IMG/VR virus record: IMGVR_UViG_3300043409_000639
Span: 1-26,491 of that record
Length of the DNA stretch: 26,491 nt
Origin: a virus
Direction: 5' to 3' (one strand)
Part shown: piece after piece, positions 6,441 through 12,144 of the stretch
Layout: each line of letters starts with the position of its first letter
How positions within the stretch are numbered: position 1 is the stretch's first letter
Notes under the pieces: generated by a model
What the model saw: only the letters and a program-made list of their open reading frames with translations
The model's database searches: none
What the model was told of the DNA's origin: nothing
Translations under genes and position numbers: made by a program

Positions 6441-8037
6441 CTACCAACAACGCACAATAGACCAGCTCTACACCTGGTTCGATCACAACGCCACCGGCAA
6501 TCCCTGCTTGGTGCTGCCCACCGGCTCGGGCAAGAGCCACATCATTGCAGCGCTGTGCAAACGGGTATTGCAGGAGTGGCCGGACAGCCAGATTCTGATG
6601 TTGACCCACGTCAAGGAATTGATAGAGCAGAACGTGGAGAAGTTGCGCCAGCACTGGCCCGATGTACCGGTGGGCATCTACAGCGCCAGCATCGGCAAGA
6701 AGCAGCTTGGCGAGCCTATCACTTTTGCCGGCATCCAGTCGGTGCGCAAGAAGGCCGCGCTGCTGGGCCACGTTGACCTGGTGCTGGTAGACGAGTGCCA
6801 CCTGATTGCGCACAAAGATCAAGGCGGCTATCGCAGCCTGCTGGCCGACCTGCTGGCCATCAACCCACGCCTGCGGGTGGTAGGCCTTACCGCAACACCC
6901 TACCGCCTCGGCCACGGAATGATTACCGACGAGCCGGCCATCTTTAAGGAACTCATCGAGCCCACGAACATCCTCGAACTGGTGCGCCTCGGCCACCTGG
7001 CGCCGCTACGCTCCAAGCACACCACGGCCCAGCTGGACACCAGCGGGGTTCACAAGCGTGGCGGGGAGTTCATCGAGGCCGAGTTGCAGGCGGCAGTAGA
7101 CACGGCAGATCAAAACAATTCCGTGGTGCGCGAGATCATCAAGCTGGCCGGGGACCGCAAGGCCTGGCTGGCCTTCTGCTCTGGTGTCCAGCACGCGTGG
7201 AACATATGCGACAAGTTGAACGAGCTCGGCATCGTGGCGGACTGCATCACTGGAGCCACGTCGAAGCGCGAGCGGGAACGCATCATCGGCGAATTCAAGG
7301 CGGGCCGCATCCGTTGCCTGACCAACGCCAATGTCCTGACCACCGGGTTTGATTACCCGGACATTGACCTAATCGCCATGCTGCGGCCTACCATGTCGCC
7401 AGGCCTCTACGTCCAGATGGCGGGCCGGGGTTTGCGGCCCAAGAGCCATACCGATCACTGCCTGGTGCTTGACTTCGCAGCGGTGGTGGCTACGCACGGC
7501 CCGATCACGCATGTCCGACCGCCGAACAAGAAGGGCGAGAAGGAAGGCGCAGCGCCAGTAAAGGTATGCGACAACTGCCAGGAGTTATGCGCCCTGGCGG
7601 CCCGTGTATGCCCTGCCTGCGGGCATCCGTTCCCGGAGCCTGAAGTTAAGAAGCTCAAGCTCCAGAACGATGACATTATGGGGTTGGCGGGCAAGGAAAT
7701 GTCGGTGACCGCTTGGCGCTGGCGCAAGCATGTCAGCCGGGCCAGTGGGCAGGAAATGCTCATGGTGACGTATTACGGCGCACTCTCTGATGCGCCAGTG
7801 AGCGAATACATGCCGGTGAACAATCCCGGCTATGCGGGCGAGAAGGCGCGGAGGACTGTAGCAGAGATCGCCTCGGGTGCCGATGTGCTTGTGTCCGACC
7901 TCTACAACCCGCTGGACGTGGTGGCTGATATTCTTTCCTGCGGCGAGCCGCCAGACATGATCGAGTTCAAGATGGACGGTAAATATCACCGTGTGCTTCA
8001 AAGAAAATGGAAACTAGATGCGCCACAAACAGCCTGA
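6430..8037 (+). CDS. Superfamily 2 DEAD/DEAH-type helicase with C-terminal zinc finger
   Basis: A 535-residue ATP-dependent helicase. Motif Q/Ia begins LRDYQQRTID. Walker A is TGSGKS (31-36). Motif II is DECH (121-124), motif III TAT (154-156), and motif VI QMAGRGLRP (329-337). After the two RecA-like lobes, C380, C383, C394 and C397 (CDNC and CPAC) form a likely zinc finger, followed by a ~130-residue C-terminal domain. This architecture is common in phages beside AAA_24 and DUF669 genes. It probably remodels replication or recombination intermediates. The start at 6430 (MLRDYQQ) is preferred over the in-frame 6367 codon, whose extra residues overlap the methyltransferase and do not look helicase-like. 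Confidence 0.9.
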   Translation: MLRDYQQRTIDQLYTWFDHNATGNPCLVLPTGSGKSHIIAALCKRVLQEWPDSQILMLTHVKELIEQNVEKLRQHWPDVPVGIYSASIGKKQLGEPITFAGIQSVRKKAALLGHVDLVLVDECHLIAHKDQGGYRSLLADLLAINPRLRVVGLTATPYRLGHGMITDEPAIFKELIEPTNILELVRLGHLAPLRSKHTTAQLDTSGVHKRGGEFIEAELQAAVDTADQNNSVVREIIKLAGDRKAWLAFCSGVQHAWNICDKLNELGIVADCITGATSKRERERIIGEFKAGRIRCLTNANVLTTGFDYPDIDLIAMLRPTMSPGLYVQMAGRGLRPKSHTDHCLVLDFAAVVATHGPITHVRPPNKKGEKEGAAPVKVCDNCQELCALAARVCPACGHPFPEPEVKKLKLQNDDIMGLAGKEMSVTAWRWRKHVSRASGQEMLMVTYYGALSDAPVSEYMPVNNPGYAGEKARRTVAEIASGADVLVSDLYNPLDVVADILSCGEPPDMIEFKMDGKYHRVLQRKWKLDAPQTA

Positions 8038-8209
8038 GATCGTGACGATCTACTACAAGATGCTCGAGGCCGGGCCGCCCAAGTGCTGCCATAGCTGCGA
8101 GATGTATGGCACGGACGGTTTGTGCGTGGAGTTCTTCAAAGAGCCGCCGGAGGAGTTCGCCGCCACGCCGGATGCCTGCAACAAGTGGGTGATGGACCTG
8201 CCCTTCTGA
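8018..8209 (+). CDS. Small cysteine-rich protein, likely zinc-binding
   Basis: A 63-residue protein overlapping the helicase end by 20 bases and leading into the VRR-NUC gene by a TGATG junction. Cysteines occur as KCCHSCEMY, GLCVEF and DACNKW, giving a plausible four-ligand metal site. The pattern C-x2-C, a downstream single Cys, a PPEEFAATPDAC segment and a terminal LPF is one I associate with small conserved phage proteins of unknown role in replication/recombination operons. The tight overlaps on both sides support it as a real gene. Confidence 0.75.
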   Translation: MRHKQPEIVTIYYKMLEAGPPKCCHSCEMYGTDGLCVEFFKEPPEEFAATPDACNKWVMDLPF

Positions 8210-8544
8210 TGAAAACAGAACACGAAGAGCAGCGCGAGCTGGTGCAGTGGATCCGCCAGGCCTGCGGGGTGAGGGTCTTTGCGATCCCGAACGGTGGCCT
8301 GAGAGGCATCGCCGCCGCCGGTCGCCTGAAGGCCGAGGGCGTATCGGCTGGCGTGCCTGACCTGTTCATCCCGGCCTGGCTGCTCTGGATCGAGATGAAG
8401 CGGGAGAAGGGCGGCAGCGTCTCGCCAGAGCAGCAGAGCTGGCACGACTACCTGCGCAACCTGGGGCACCATGTGATCGTCGGGCGAGGGCAGGAAGATG
8501 CTAAAGAAAAGATGCGAAACCTAGGGTTTGTACCTAGGAATTGA
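8209..8544 (+). CDS. VRR-NUC domain nuclease
   Basis: A 111-residue stand-alone VRR-NUC (PF08774) nuclease of the PD-(D/E)XK superfamily, probably a Holliday-junction or branched-DNA endonuclease. Motifs in order: IPNGGLRG (26-33), AGVPDLFIP with catalytic D51, IEMKRE with E62 and K64, SPEQQSW (72-78), and a terminal GHHVIVGRG strand. The length is normal for phage single-domain members. The start at 8209 uses the TGATG junction; a frame open from 8122 is a shadow of the preceding gene. It ends the recombination module and could resolve structures made by the ATPase, nuclease and helicase upstream. Confidence 0.88.
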   Translation: MKTEHEEQRELVQWIRQACGVRVFAIPNGGLRGIAAAGRLKAEGVSAGVPDLFIPAWLLWIEMKREKGGSVSPEQQSWHDYLRNLGHHVIVGRGQEDAKEKMRNLGFVPRN

Positions 8545-8607
8545 TGCTTTTTTTTAGGTAATATCCTTCTCACACCAACCCGCAACCAGCGAACAGGAAA
8601 GAACGAA

Positions 8608-8862
8608 ATGAACACCACCACCAGCGAAGCCCTCTACACCGTCTTCTACGCTTTGTGCGATGACGCAAACAAAGCCGCCCGCGCGGTCAAGAAGGCCGAG
8701 AAGGCCCTGAACGCAGCGCAGAACGGCGATGCCAACTGCTTGCCCTTAGAAGTTGCGTACATTTTGCGCAATCTTCGCCGCGATCAGCGCGACCTTGTTT
8801 CGGCGGCTTGCAATGTTGCATGGTTGGCTTACGAGGATGCCAAGAAAACCGCAGCAGCCTAA
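8608..8862 (+). CDS. Hypothetical helical protein, 84 residues
   Basis: An alanine-rich protein starting MNTTTSEALYTV behind an AGGAAAG site at about 8595-8600. It is predicted almost wholly helical: one helix with DDANKAARAVKKAEKALNAA, a short loop containing the single cysteine, then LRRDQRDLVSAACNVAWLAYEDAKK. It resembles a helical hairpin or small coiled-coil protein. I do not recognise a family. It follows the only clear gap (63 nt) since the DUF669 gene and so may begin a separate transcript. The identical 12-mer CTTTTTTTTAGG found upstream of the HTH gene lies just before it. Confidence 0.65.
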   Translation: MNTTTSEALYTVFYALCDDANKAARAVKKAEKALNAAQNGDANCLPLEVAYILRNLRRDQRDLVSAACNVAWLAYEDAKKTAAA

Positions 8863-8870
8863 CCAACCCA

Positions 8871-8889
8871 GCCCGGCCCAGCGCCGGGC
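8871..8889 (+). promoter_or_regulatory. GC-rich hairpin between two small genes
   Basis: GCCCGG (8871-8876) and CCGGGC (8884-8889) form a perfect 6-bp stem with a 7-nt loop, ending 3 nt before the AAGGAG site of the 24-residue membrane peptide. There is no T-run, so it is not an intrinsic terminator. It may set mRNA stability or limit ribosome access to the downstream start. Confidence 0.35.
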
Positions 8890-8903
8890 ACCAAGGAGCC
8901 CCA

Positions 8904-8978
8904 ATGATCTCTGATGCCCTCTTCGCCATAGCCCTAGGGCTTGCCGGCGCCGCCTTCTTTTTCTTTGCGCTGTCATGA
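8904..8978 (+). CDS. 24-residue single-span membrane peptide
   Basis: A very short frame encoding MISDALFAIALG, LAGAA, a FFFF tract and ALS: almost entirely one transmembrane helix, with a single acidic residue at the N-terminus. It has a strong AAGGAG site (8893-8898) 5 nt before the ATG, and its stop overlaps the next start (ATGA), which argues for real translation despite its size. Such micro-proteins in phage operons can act in lysis control, superinfection exclusion or as leader peptides that couple translation of the next gene. Which applies here is unknown. Confidence 0.6.
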   Translation: MISDALFAIALGLAGAAFFFFALS

Positions 8979-9253
8979 ACGGCGCTCCACCCTGCCCAAT
9001 CGACAGCGTAGAGTTCATCTACGACATTGATGACGTAGACCAGCCGCTAGTCTGCCACCTGGACTACGAGCCCGAGTGCGCAGGCCACGGGGATCACCCC
9101 GACTATCCCAGCACCATGTGCCTAGCGGCAGCGTACATCAAAGACACCGACATTCTGGGCCTCCTGAGCCCCGACAAGATCGAGGCAATTGAGTTGCTCG
9201 CCTTGGACGAGCAAGAGCGCTTTGATGGCGATGGTGGGTACGATGAAGAATAA
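8975..9253 (+). CDS. Acidic hypothetical protein, 92 residues
   Basis: A strongly acidic protein with many Asp/Glu residues throughout and an acidic C-terminus (FDGDGGYDEE). The N-terminal part has SVEFIYDIDDVDQPLVCHLDY followed by ECAGHGDHPDYP and a lone CLAAAY; three or four Cys/His pairs could bind metal but do not match a family I know. The C-terminal half looks helical (SPDKIEAIELLALDEQE). The high negative charge could suggest DNA mimicry, as in some anti-restriction or anti-CRISPR proteins, but this is only a charge-based guess. It is coupled to the membrane peptide by ATGA. Confidence 0.7.
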   Translation: MNGAPPCPIDSVEFIYDIDDVDQPLVCHLDYEPECAGHGDHPDYPSTMCLAAAYIKDTDILGLLSPDKIEAIELLALDEQERFDGDGGYDEE

Positions 9254-9449
9254 ACCGCCGCCGAGCATTGGATGGTGGCCCACCGGCTCAAACAGAGTTC
9301 GTTGGTGGAACGGCCAGTACTGGTCCTGGGCCTGCCTGGACAGCGACAACGAGCGCCAAGTGCGTTATTACAGCGCAAAAGAGGCAATCGGTGACGTCGT
9401 AGTGTGGTATCCACGGCCAGACTGGTGGCCAGAGAGAAGCAAAACATGA
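9243..9449 (+). CDS. Tryptophan-rich small protein, 68 residues
   Basis: The product starts MKNKPPPSIGWW and carries an unusual density of tryptophan: GWWPT, RWWNG, YWSWAC, VVWYP and DWWPE, about nine in 68 residues. The alternating aromatic pattern suggests a small beta-sheet that packs aromatic strips, as in carbohydrate- or peptide-binding modules, but the family is not recognised. The ATG at 9243 overlaps the previous gene's end by 11 bases; an earlier in-frame codon at 9189 is less likely. The stop overlaps the next gene (ATGA). Confidence 0.65.
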   Translation: MKNKPPPSIGWWPTGSNRVRWWNGQYWSWACLDSDNERQVRYYSAKEAIGDVVVWYPRPDWWPERSKT

Positions 9450-9619
9450 TTAGCTACCAAAGACACAACGCCGACAGCCTGGCCAAGCGAGTCTTTTTTG
9501 ACGAGCCCGCCAGCCCGCCGCACATTACGCCGAGGGCCCGGTATGTTCACCCATGCCCGCCAGAACTTAAATGGACGGCACCGATGCCGGCGCAAAAAAC
9601 AGAGAGGAGCAAGACATGA
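9446..9619 (+). CDS. Basic, proline-rich small protein, 57 residues
   Basis: The product starts MISYQRHNADSLAKRVFF and then becomes proline-rich and basic (EPASPPHITPRARYVHPCPPELKW), ending TERSKT. It is probably disordered or an extended binding peptide. Both ends are tightly packed with neighbours through ATGA junctions, which is the main support for its being a gene. Function unknown. Confidence 0.55.
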   Translation: MISYQRHNADSLAKRVFFDEPASPPHITPRARYVHPCPPELKWTAPMPAQKTERSKT

Positions 9620-9720
9620 AAGACAGAGAAGAGTACTTCTGCCGCGCCGCGGCCCGCCAGAGCCTGTTCTGCGCTGTCTGGATCGTCGCCCTAGTGGCGC
9701 TGATTGCGTGGCTAGCGTGA
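9616..9720 (+). CDS. 34-residue single-span membrane peptide
   Basis: A short frame starting MKDREEYFCRAAARQ, followed by a hydrophobic helix (LFCAVWIVALVALIAWLA) that runs to the C-terminus. The charged N-terminus and C-terminal anchor fit a tail-anchored membrane peptide. A GAGG/GGAG site lies at about 9603-9609, and the start and stop overlap the neighbouring genes (ATGA, GTGA). Possible roles include lysis timing or exclusion. It is the second such micro-protein in this cluster. Confidence 0.6.
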   Translation: MKDREEYFCRAAARQSLFCAVWIVALVALIAWLA

Positions 9721-9848
9721 CGCACATCGGATGGATGGTCAGCGAGGGCGAGGTCTGCATCCTGCTCACCAGGCGTTGGGAGGAGAAGGAATACTGGGTG
9801 GGCCTTGGGTGCACTGCGGTGCCGCTGTATGCAATGCCCTCGCTGTAA
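9717..9848 (+). CDS. Small hypothetical protein, 43 residues, probable GTG start
   Basis: The frame begins at a GTG that overlaps the preceding stop (GTGA) and encodes THIGWMVSEGEVCILL, RRWEEKEYWVGLGC and a terminal AVPLYAMPSL. Alternating hydrophobic residues suggest three short beta strands. An internal ATG at 9735 is a possible alternative start. The 3' end overlaps the zinc-ribbon gene by 20 bases in another frame. Function unknown. Confidence 0.5.
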   Translation: MTHIGWMVSEGEVCILLTRRWEEKEYWVGLGCTAVPLYAMPSL

Positions 9849-10086
9849 CGCACCAACAAGCGTGGTATCAACTCGGCACCAGCCCGACAACTCAACCAGA
9901 AGGAGATACGAATGCTTCAACAACCACAGGTTCAGCACAACGGAACAACCCGTCGTTTTCCCAGGTCGCTCGAAGAAGCCTTCGGCGGCGACGGTTACGC
10001 CATTACCCACTACAGAAACCGATGGTCGTGGTTCAACCGAGCCGTTGCCTTCAGTGTCTGGGTACTGGCGCTGGCTTACGGGGTGA
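9829..10086 (+). CDS. Zinc-ribbon protein (NrdR-like N-terminal ribbon) overprinted by the next gene
   Basis: The first 39 residues, MQCPRCNAPTSVVSTRH to YECFNNHRFSTTE, closely follow the NrdR-type zinc-ribbon pattern: CPRC, a V-x-x-T/S-R core, RRRYEC, then HRF-x-T-x-E. The fourth metal ligand is a histidine (C-x3-H) rather than cysteine, a variant common in small phage ribbons. After about residue 40 the sequence is low in recognisable structure, and from 9912 the same DNA is read in another frame by the next gene. The functional part may be only the ribbon. Such small ribbons are usually regulators or nucleic-acid binders. Confidence 0.65.
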   Translation: MQCPRCNAPTSVVSTRHQPDNSTRRRYECFNNHRFSTTEQPVVFPGRSKKPSAATVTPLPTTETDGRGSTEPLPSVSGYWRWLTG

Positions 10087-10100
10087 CGCTATGGACTTGA
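9912..10100 (+). CDS. Small membrane protein of phage 'FPRSLEEAF' type, 62 residues
   Basis: It begins MLQQPQVQHNG behind a very strong AGAAGGAGATACGA ribosome site, the best in this region. It carries RRFPRSLEEAFGGDGYA, a motif I recognise from small phage proteins with a C-terminal membrane span. The C-terminal segment FNRAVAFSVWVLALAYGVTLW is a plausible transmembrane helix. The gene lies mostly within the zinc-ribbon frame but in a different phase, and its stop overlaps the lysozyme start. Its position just before the lysis genes hints at a membrane or lysis-related role, unproven. Confidence 0.7.
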   Translation: MLQQPQVQHNGTTRRFPRSLEEAFGGDGYAITHYRNRWSWFNRAVAFSVWVLALAYGVTLWT

Positions 10101-10510
10101 GACAACAACTGATTCGGGATGAGGGGAGCGTTAGCCATGCGTATGAGGATTCTCTTGGTTTCACCACTATTGGCGTTGGGCGTCTTATTGACTTTCGCCG
10201 GGGCGGTGGTCTTCGTGATGGTGAAATTGATTTTCTCCTTGGTAACGATATTGAAGAGAAAACGGCGCAAGTATTGGCGGCGCTACCGTGGGCGTCCAAG
10301 CTAAGTGAAACTCGCCGAGCAGTGCTGATAAACATGGCGTTCCAGATGGGCATCGGTGGGCTGCTCAAGTTCAAGCGCGCACTGGGGTCCATCGAAGACG
10401 GTCAGTACAAAGAAGCGTCAATGGAGATGCTGGACAGCCTCTGGGCTCAACAGACGCCGGAGCGTGCGAAGCGTCTGTCAAAACAAATGGAGAACGACGA
10501 ATGGCAATAG
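10091..10510 (+). CDS. Endolysin, T4-type lysozyme (glycoside hydrolase 24)
   Basis: A 139-residue muramidase that cleaves the glycan strands of peptidoglycan at lysis. The catalytic residues fall at the same numbers as in T4 lysozyme: E11 in RDEGS, D20 in AYEDS and T26 in FTTIGVG. The C-terminal helical domain includes RRAVLINMAFQMGIGGLLKF, a conserved GH24 segment. There is no signal peptide or N-terminal membrane anchor, so release should depend on the holin encoded next. The ATG overlaps the end of the preceding small gene, and its last ten bases overlap the holin start. Confidence 0.93.
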   Translation: MDLRQQLIRDEGSVSHAYEDSLGFTTIGVGRLIDFRRGGGLRDGEIDFLLGNDIEEKTAQVLAALPWASKLSETRRAVLINMAFQMGIGGLLKFKRALGSIEDGQYKEASMEMLDSLWAQQTPERAKRLSKQMENDEWQ

Positions 10511-10884
10511 ACCCACTGACCGCAGGCGTCGAGTTGGCGCAAACCGTCATCACCCGCATCTGGCCCGACAAGTCAGCAGCAGAGGCAGCGCAGCTTGCCG
10601 CCCAGGTCGCTATCGTGCAAGGTCAACTGGACGTCAACCGCGCCGAGGCATCGAGCCCGAGCGGGTTCACAAGTGGCTGGCGCCCAGCCATTGGCTGGGT
10701 CTGCGCCTCGGCGCTGGCGTGTCAATATATCGCTAGGCCGCTGGTCCAGTGGACCGGCATTGTGCTTGACCACCCGCTGCCTGCGCTGCCTGGCATCGAC
10801 GATAACTTGTGGCAGTTGATGTTGGGGATGCTCGGGCTCGGTGGCCTCAGAACTTTTGAGAAGACGAAAGGGGTTGCGTCGTGA
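10501..10884 (+). CDS. Phage holin, 3TM type
   Basis: A 127-residue membrane protein matching the 3TM phage holin family (PF11351). An amphipathic N-terminal half (AAEAAQLAAQVAIVQGQLDVNRAEA) is followed by the signature SGWRPAIGWVCASALACQYI and a second hydrophobic segment LWQLMLGMLGLGGLRTFEKTKG. The GWRP and GLRTFEK motifs are characteristic. It would form membrane lesions that let the lysozyme reach the cell wall. It overlaps the lysozyme gene by 10 bases. A spanin pair is not obvious nearby. Confidence 0.88.
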   Translation: MAIDPLTAGVELAQTVITRIWPDKSAAEAAQLAAQVAIVQGQLDVNRAEASSPSGFTSGWRPAIGWVCASALACQYIARPLVQWTGIVLDHPLPALPGIDDNLWQLMLGMLGLGGLRTFEKTKGVAS

Positions 10885-11120
10885 CCGATGAACGCATTGC
10901 GGAACTGATGGGGTGGCGTTGGCCGACTAGCCTTCACCCTGACGACCTGCTTGCCAAGGTGCGGACCGTTGTACGCGAAGCAGTACGCACTGAAGGGGGT
11001 GAGACATTTGCAGACCGATGCAAGCTGGCAACGGACTGCCTGCCCCAGTCACCCTACCGGGTGATGCTGGAGAACCTGCATCGAGAGATGTTGGGCATTA
11101 AACAGAGGGTTGAGTCATGA
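10881..11120 (+). CDS. Small accessory protein, 79 residues, GTG start
   Basis: It starts at the GTG of a GTGA junction with the holin stop and encodes MTDERIAELMGWRWPTSLHPDDLLAKVRTVVREAV. The 'DERIAEL' opening and the helical DLLAKVRTVVREAV segment resemble the adjoining small proteins of the 'MNERIR' type, so it may be a divergent member of that set. The C-terminal part SPYRVMLENLHREML is also helical. Function unknown. Confidence 0.65.
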   Translation: MTDERIAELMGWRWPTSLHPDDLLAKVRTVVREAVRTEGGETFADRCKLATDCLPQSPYRVMLENLHREMLGIKQRVES

Positions 11121-11317
11121 ACAGCAGGATAGTAAGCGAGCTTATTGAACAAGCGAATGAGTGGAGTTATAAAGAATACGCCAAAGGTGAAACTGGATAC
11201 ACACGGGAACAGTTGTACTCGCAGAAGCTCGCCAAGTTGATTATTGCTGAATGTTGTGATCAAGTGCGAGCAATTGACGCTATGACCATTAGACAACATT
11301 TTGGAGTTGAGCCATGA
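11117..11317 (+). CDS. 'MNERIR...HFG' family small phage protein, copy 1
   Basis: A 66-residue protein starting MNSRIVSELIEQAN and ending IRQHFGVEP, with a central QKLAKLIIAECC. The layout (MN.RI..L, a K-LA-LI/IV-EC segment, terminal HFG) is a family found repeatedly in phages and matches the next gene. Its base composition is visibly more AT-rich than the following copy, so the two are not a recent tandem duplication. Junctions on both sides are ATGA. Function unknown. Confidence 0.7.
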   Translation: MNSRIVSELIEQANEWSYKEYAKGETGYTREQLYSQKLAKLIIAECCDQVRAIDAMTIRQHFGVEP

Positions 11318-11514
11318 ACGAAAGAATTAGAAAACTAATGGACGGCTGCTTCGACGTTACCGTTGACAGTCGCGGGCGGGAGGAATGCACTGCCGACTAT
11401 ATCAACGTGCAGCGGTTCGCCGACCGTATCGTCCGGGAGTGCGCCGAGTTGAGCGTCAACTACGGGGGAAACGTCAAGCTGCTGATCTGTAACCACTTTG
11501 GGCTTAAACCATGA
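11314..11514 (+). CDS. 'MNERIR...HFG' family small phage protein, copy 2
   Basis: A 66-residue paralogue of the preceding gene, exactly the same length. It starts MNERIRKLMDGC, has VQRFADRIVRECAEL in the middle and ends ICNHFGLKP. The conserved spacing of the RI-x-x-L start, the F/L-A-x-x-I-x-x-EC core and the HFG end supports homology. The middle cysteine is retained in both copies. Function unknown; the repeated occurrence suggests a dosage or specificity role. Confidence 0.7.
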   Translation: MNERIRKLMDGCFDVTVDSRGREECTADYINVQRFADRIVRECAELSVNYGGNVKLLICNHFGLKP

Positions 11515-11990
11515 CCGAGCGCGCTGCGTTTGAGGCATGGTGCGACGAGAAGTGGGGCAGCAGTGCGCATCTGCACAAGAGCGCCACCTGCGGGGAGTGG
11601 GCGGCTTGGCAGGCTGGGCGTGTTGACCTGGCGCAGGTTGGGGACTGCGGGGAAACGTGCAAGAGGGCCAAGCTCTGCTACGCCTGTTCAAAAGAGTTGG
11701 GGGCGCTAACCCGAGGAGACGTTTTGCGTTGCATTGAAACCGACGAATTGTGCACGGTGTGGACTACATCTACATCTGGAAAGACGGGTGTTAAGTGGGC
11801 CAGTAACGACTTTGCAGAGTACACGGCAGAGCAGATTGGGGAGTTGTTTTGGATTGAACCGAAGCCCCAATGGCAGGGGTTGACGAAGGCTGATGTAAAT
11901 AAACTCACAAAGTACGTGGTTGAGTTCAAAAGCGAGGTTGTGGAGTTTATTAGAGCAGCAGAAGCAAAGCTAAAGGAAAAAAATGACTGA
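11511..11990 (+). CDS. Composite hypothetical protein with GEWAAWQAGR motif, 159 residues
   Basis: The N-terminal part, AAFEAWCDEKWG to GEWAAWQAGR (about 5-37), is a motif shared by many small phage proteins that pair an 'FEAW' start with 'W.AWQAGR'. It is followed by a cysteine-rich patch (DCGETCKRAKLCYACSKE, 45-62) that could bind metal. The remaining ~95 residues look like a separate domain (TRGDVLRCIETDEL, VKWASNDFAEYTAEQ, EPKPQWQGL) with a helical tail KSEVVEFIRAAEAKLKE. The DNA becomes more AT-rich after about 11700, suggesting fusion of segments with different histories. Function unknown. Confidence 0.65.
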   Translation: MTERAAFEAWCDEKWGSSAHLHKSATCGEWAAWQAGRVDLAQVGDCGETCKRAKLCYACSKELGALTRGDVLRCIETDELCTVWTTSTSGKTGVKWASNDFAEYTAEQIGELFWIEPKPQWQGLTKADVNKLTKYVVEFKSEVVEFIRAAEAKLKEKND

Positions 11991-12144
11991 AACCGAAAGA
12001 AAGCTAGACCTCCTGCTAGGCGATGCCCTAGCGGAGAACGAGCGCCTCAAATACGAAGTCAAACGCCAAGAGATCGTTATCGCGCAGTTGCTACTGGCGA
12101 TGCACGAAGGCGGAACCTTGAGGGTACGCGATGATGCATCCTGA
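11983..12144 (+). CDS. Small coiled-coil-like protein, 53 residues
   Basis: It starts MTETERKLDLLLGDAL and continues ENERLKYEVKRQEIVIAQLLLAM, with hydrophobic residues at heptad spacing; this should form a short coiled coil. The start overlaps the previous gene by 8 bases, with an AAGGAAAA site just upstream, and the end overlaps the next gene by 14 bases. No family recognised. Confidence 0.6.
   Translation: MTETERKLDLLLGDALAENERLKYEVKRQEIVIAQLLLAMHEGGTLRVRDDAS

Noticed and set aside
8520-8555. CCTAGG...CCTAGG hairpin plus T8 as a terminator after the VRR-NUC gene
   Set aside because: The T-run begins 9 nt after the stem, too far for a standard intrinsic terminator, and each arm is itself a palindrome, which weakens the case.
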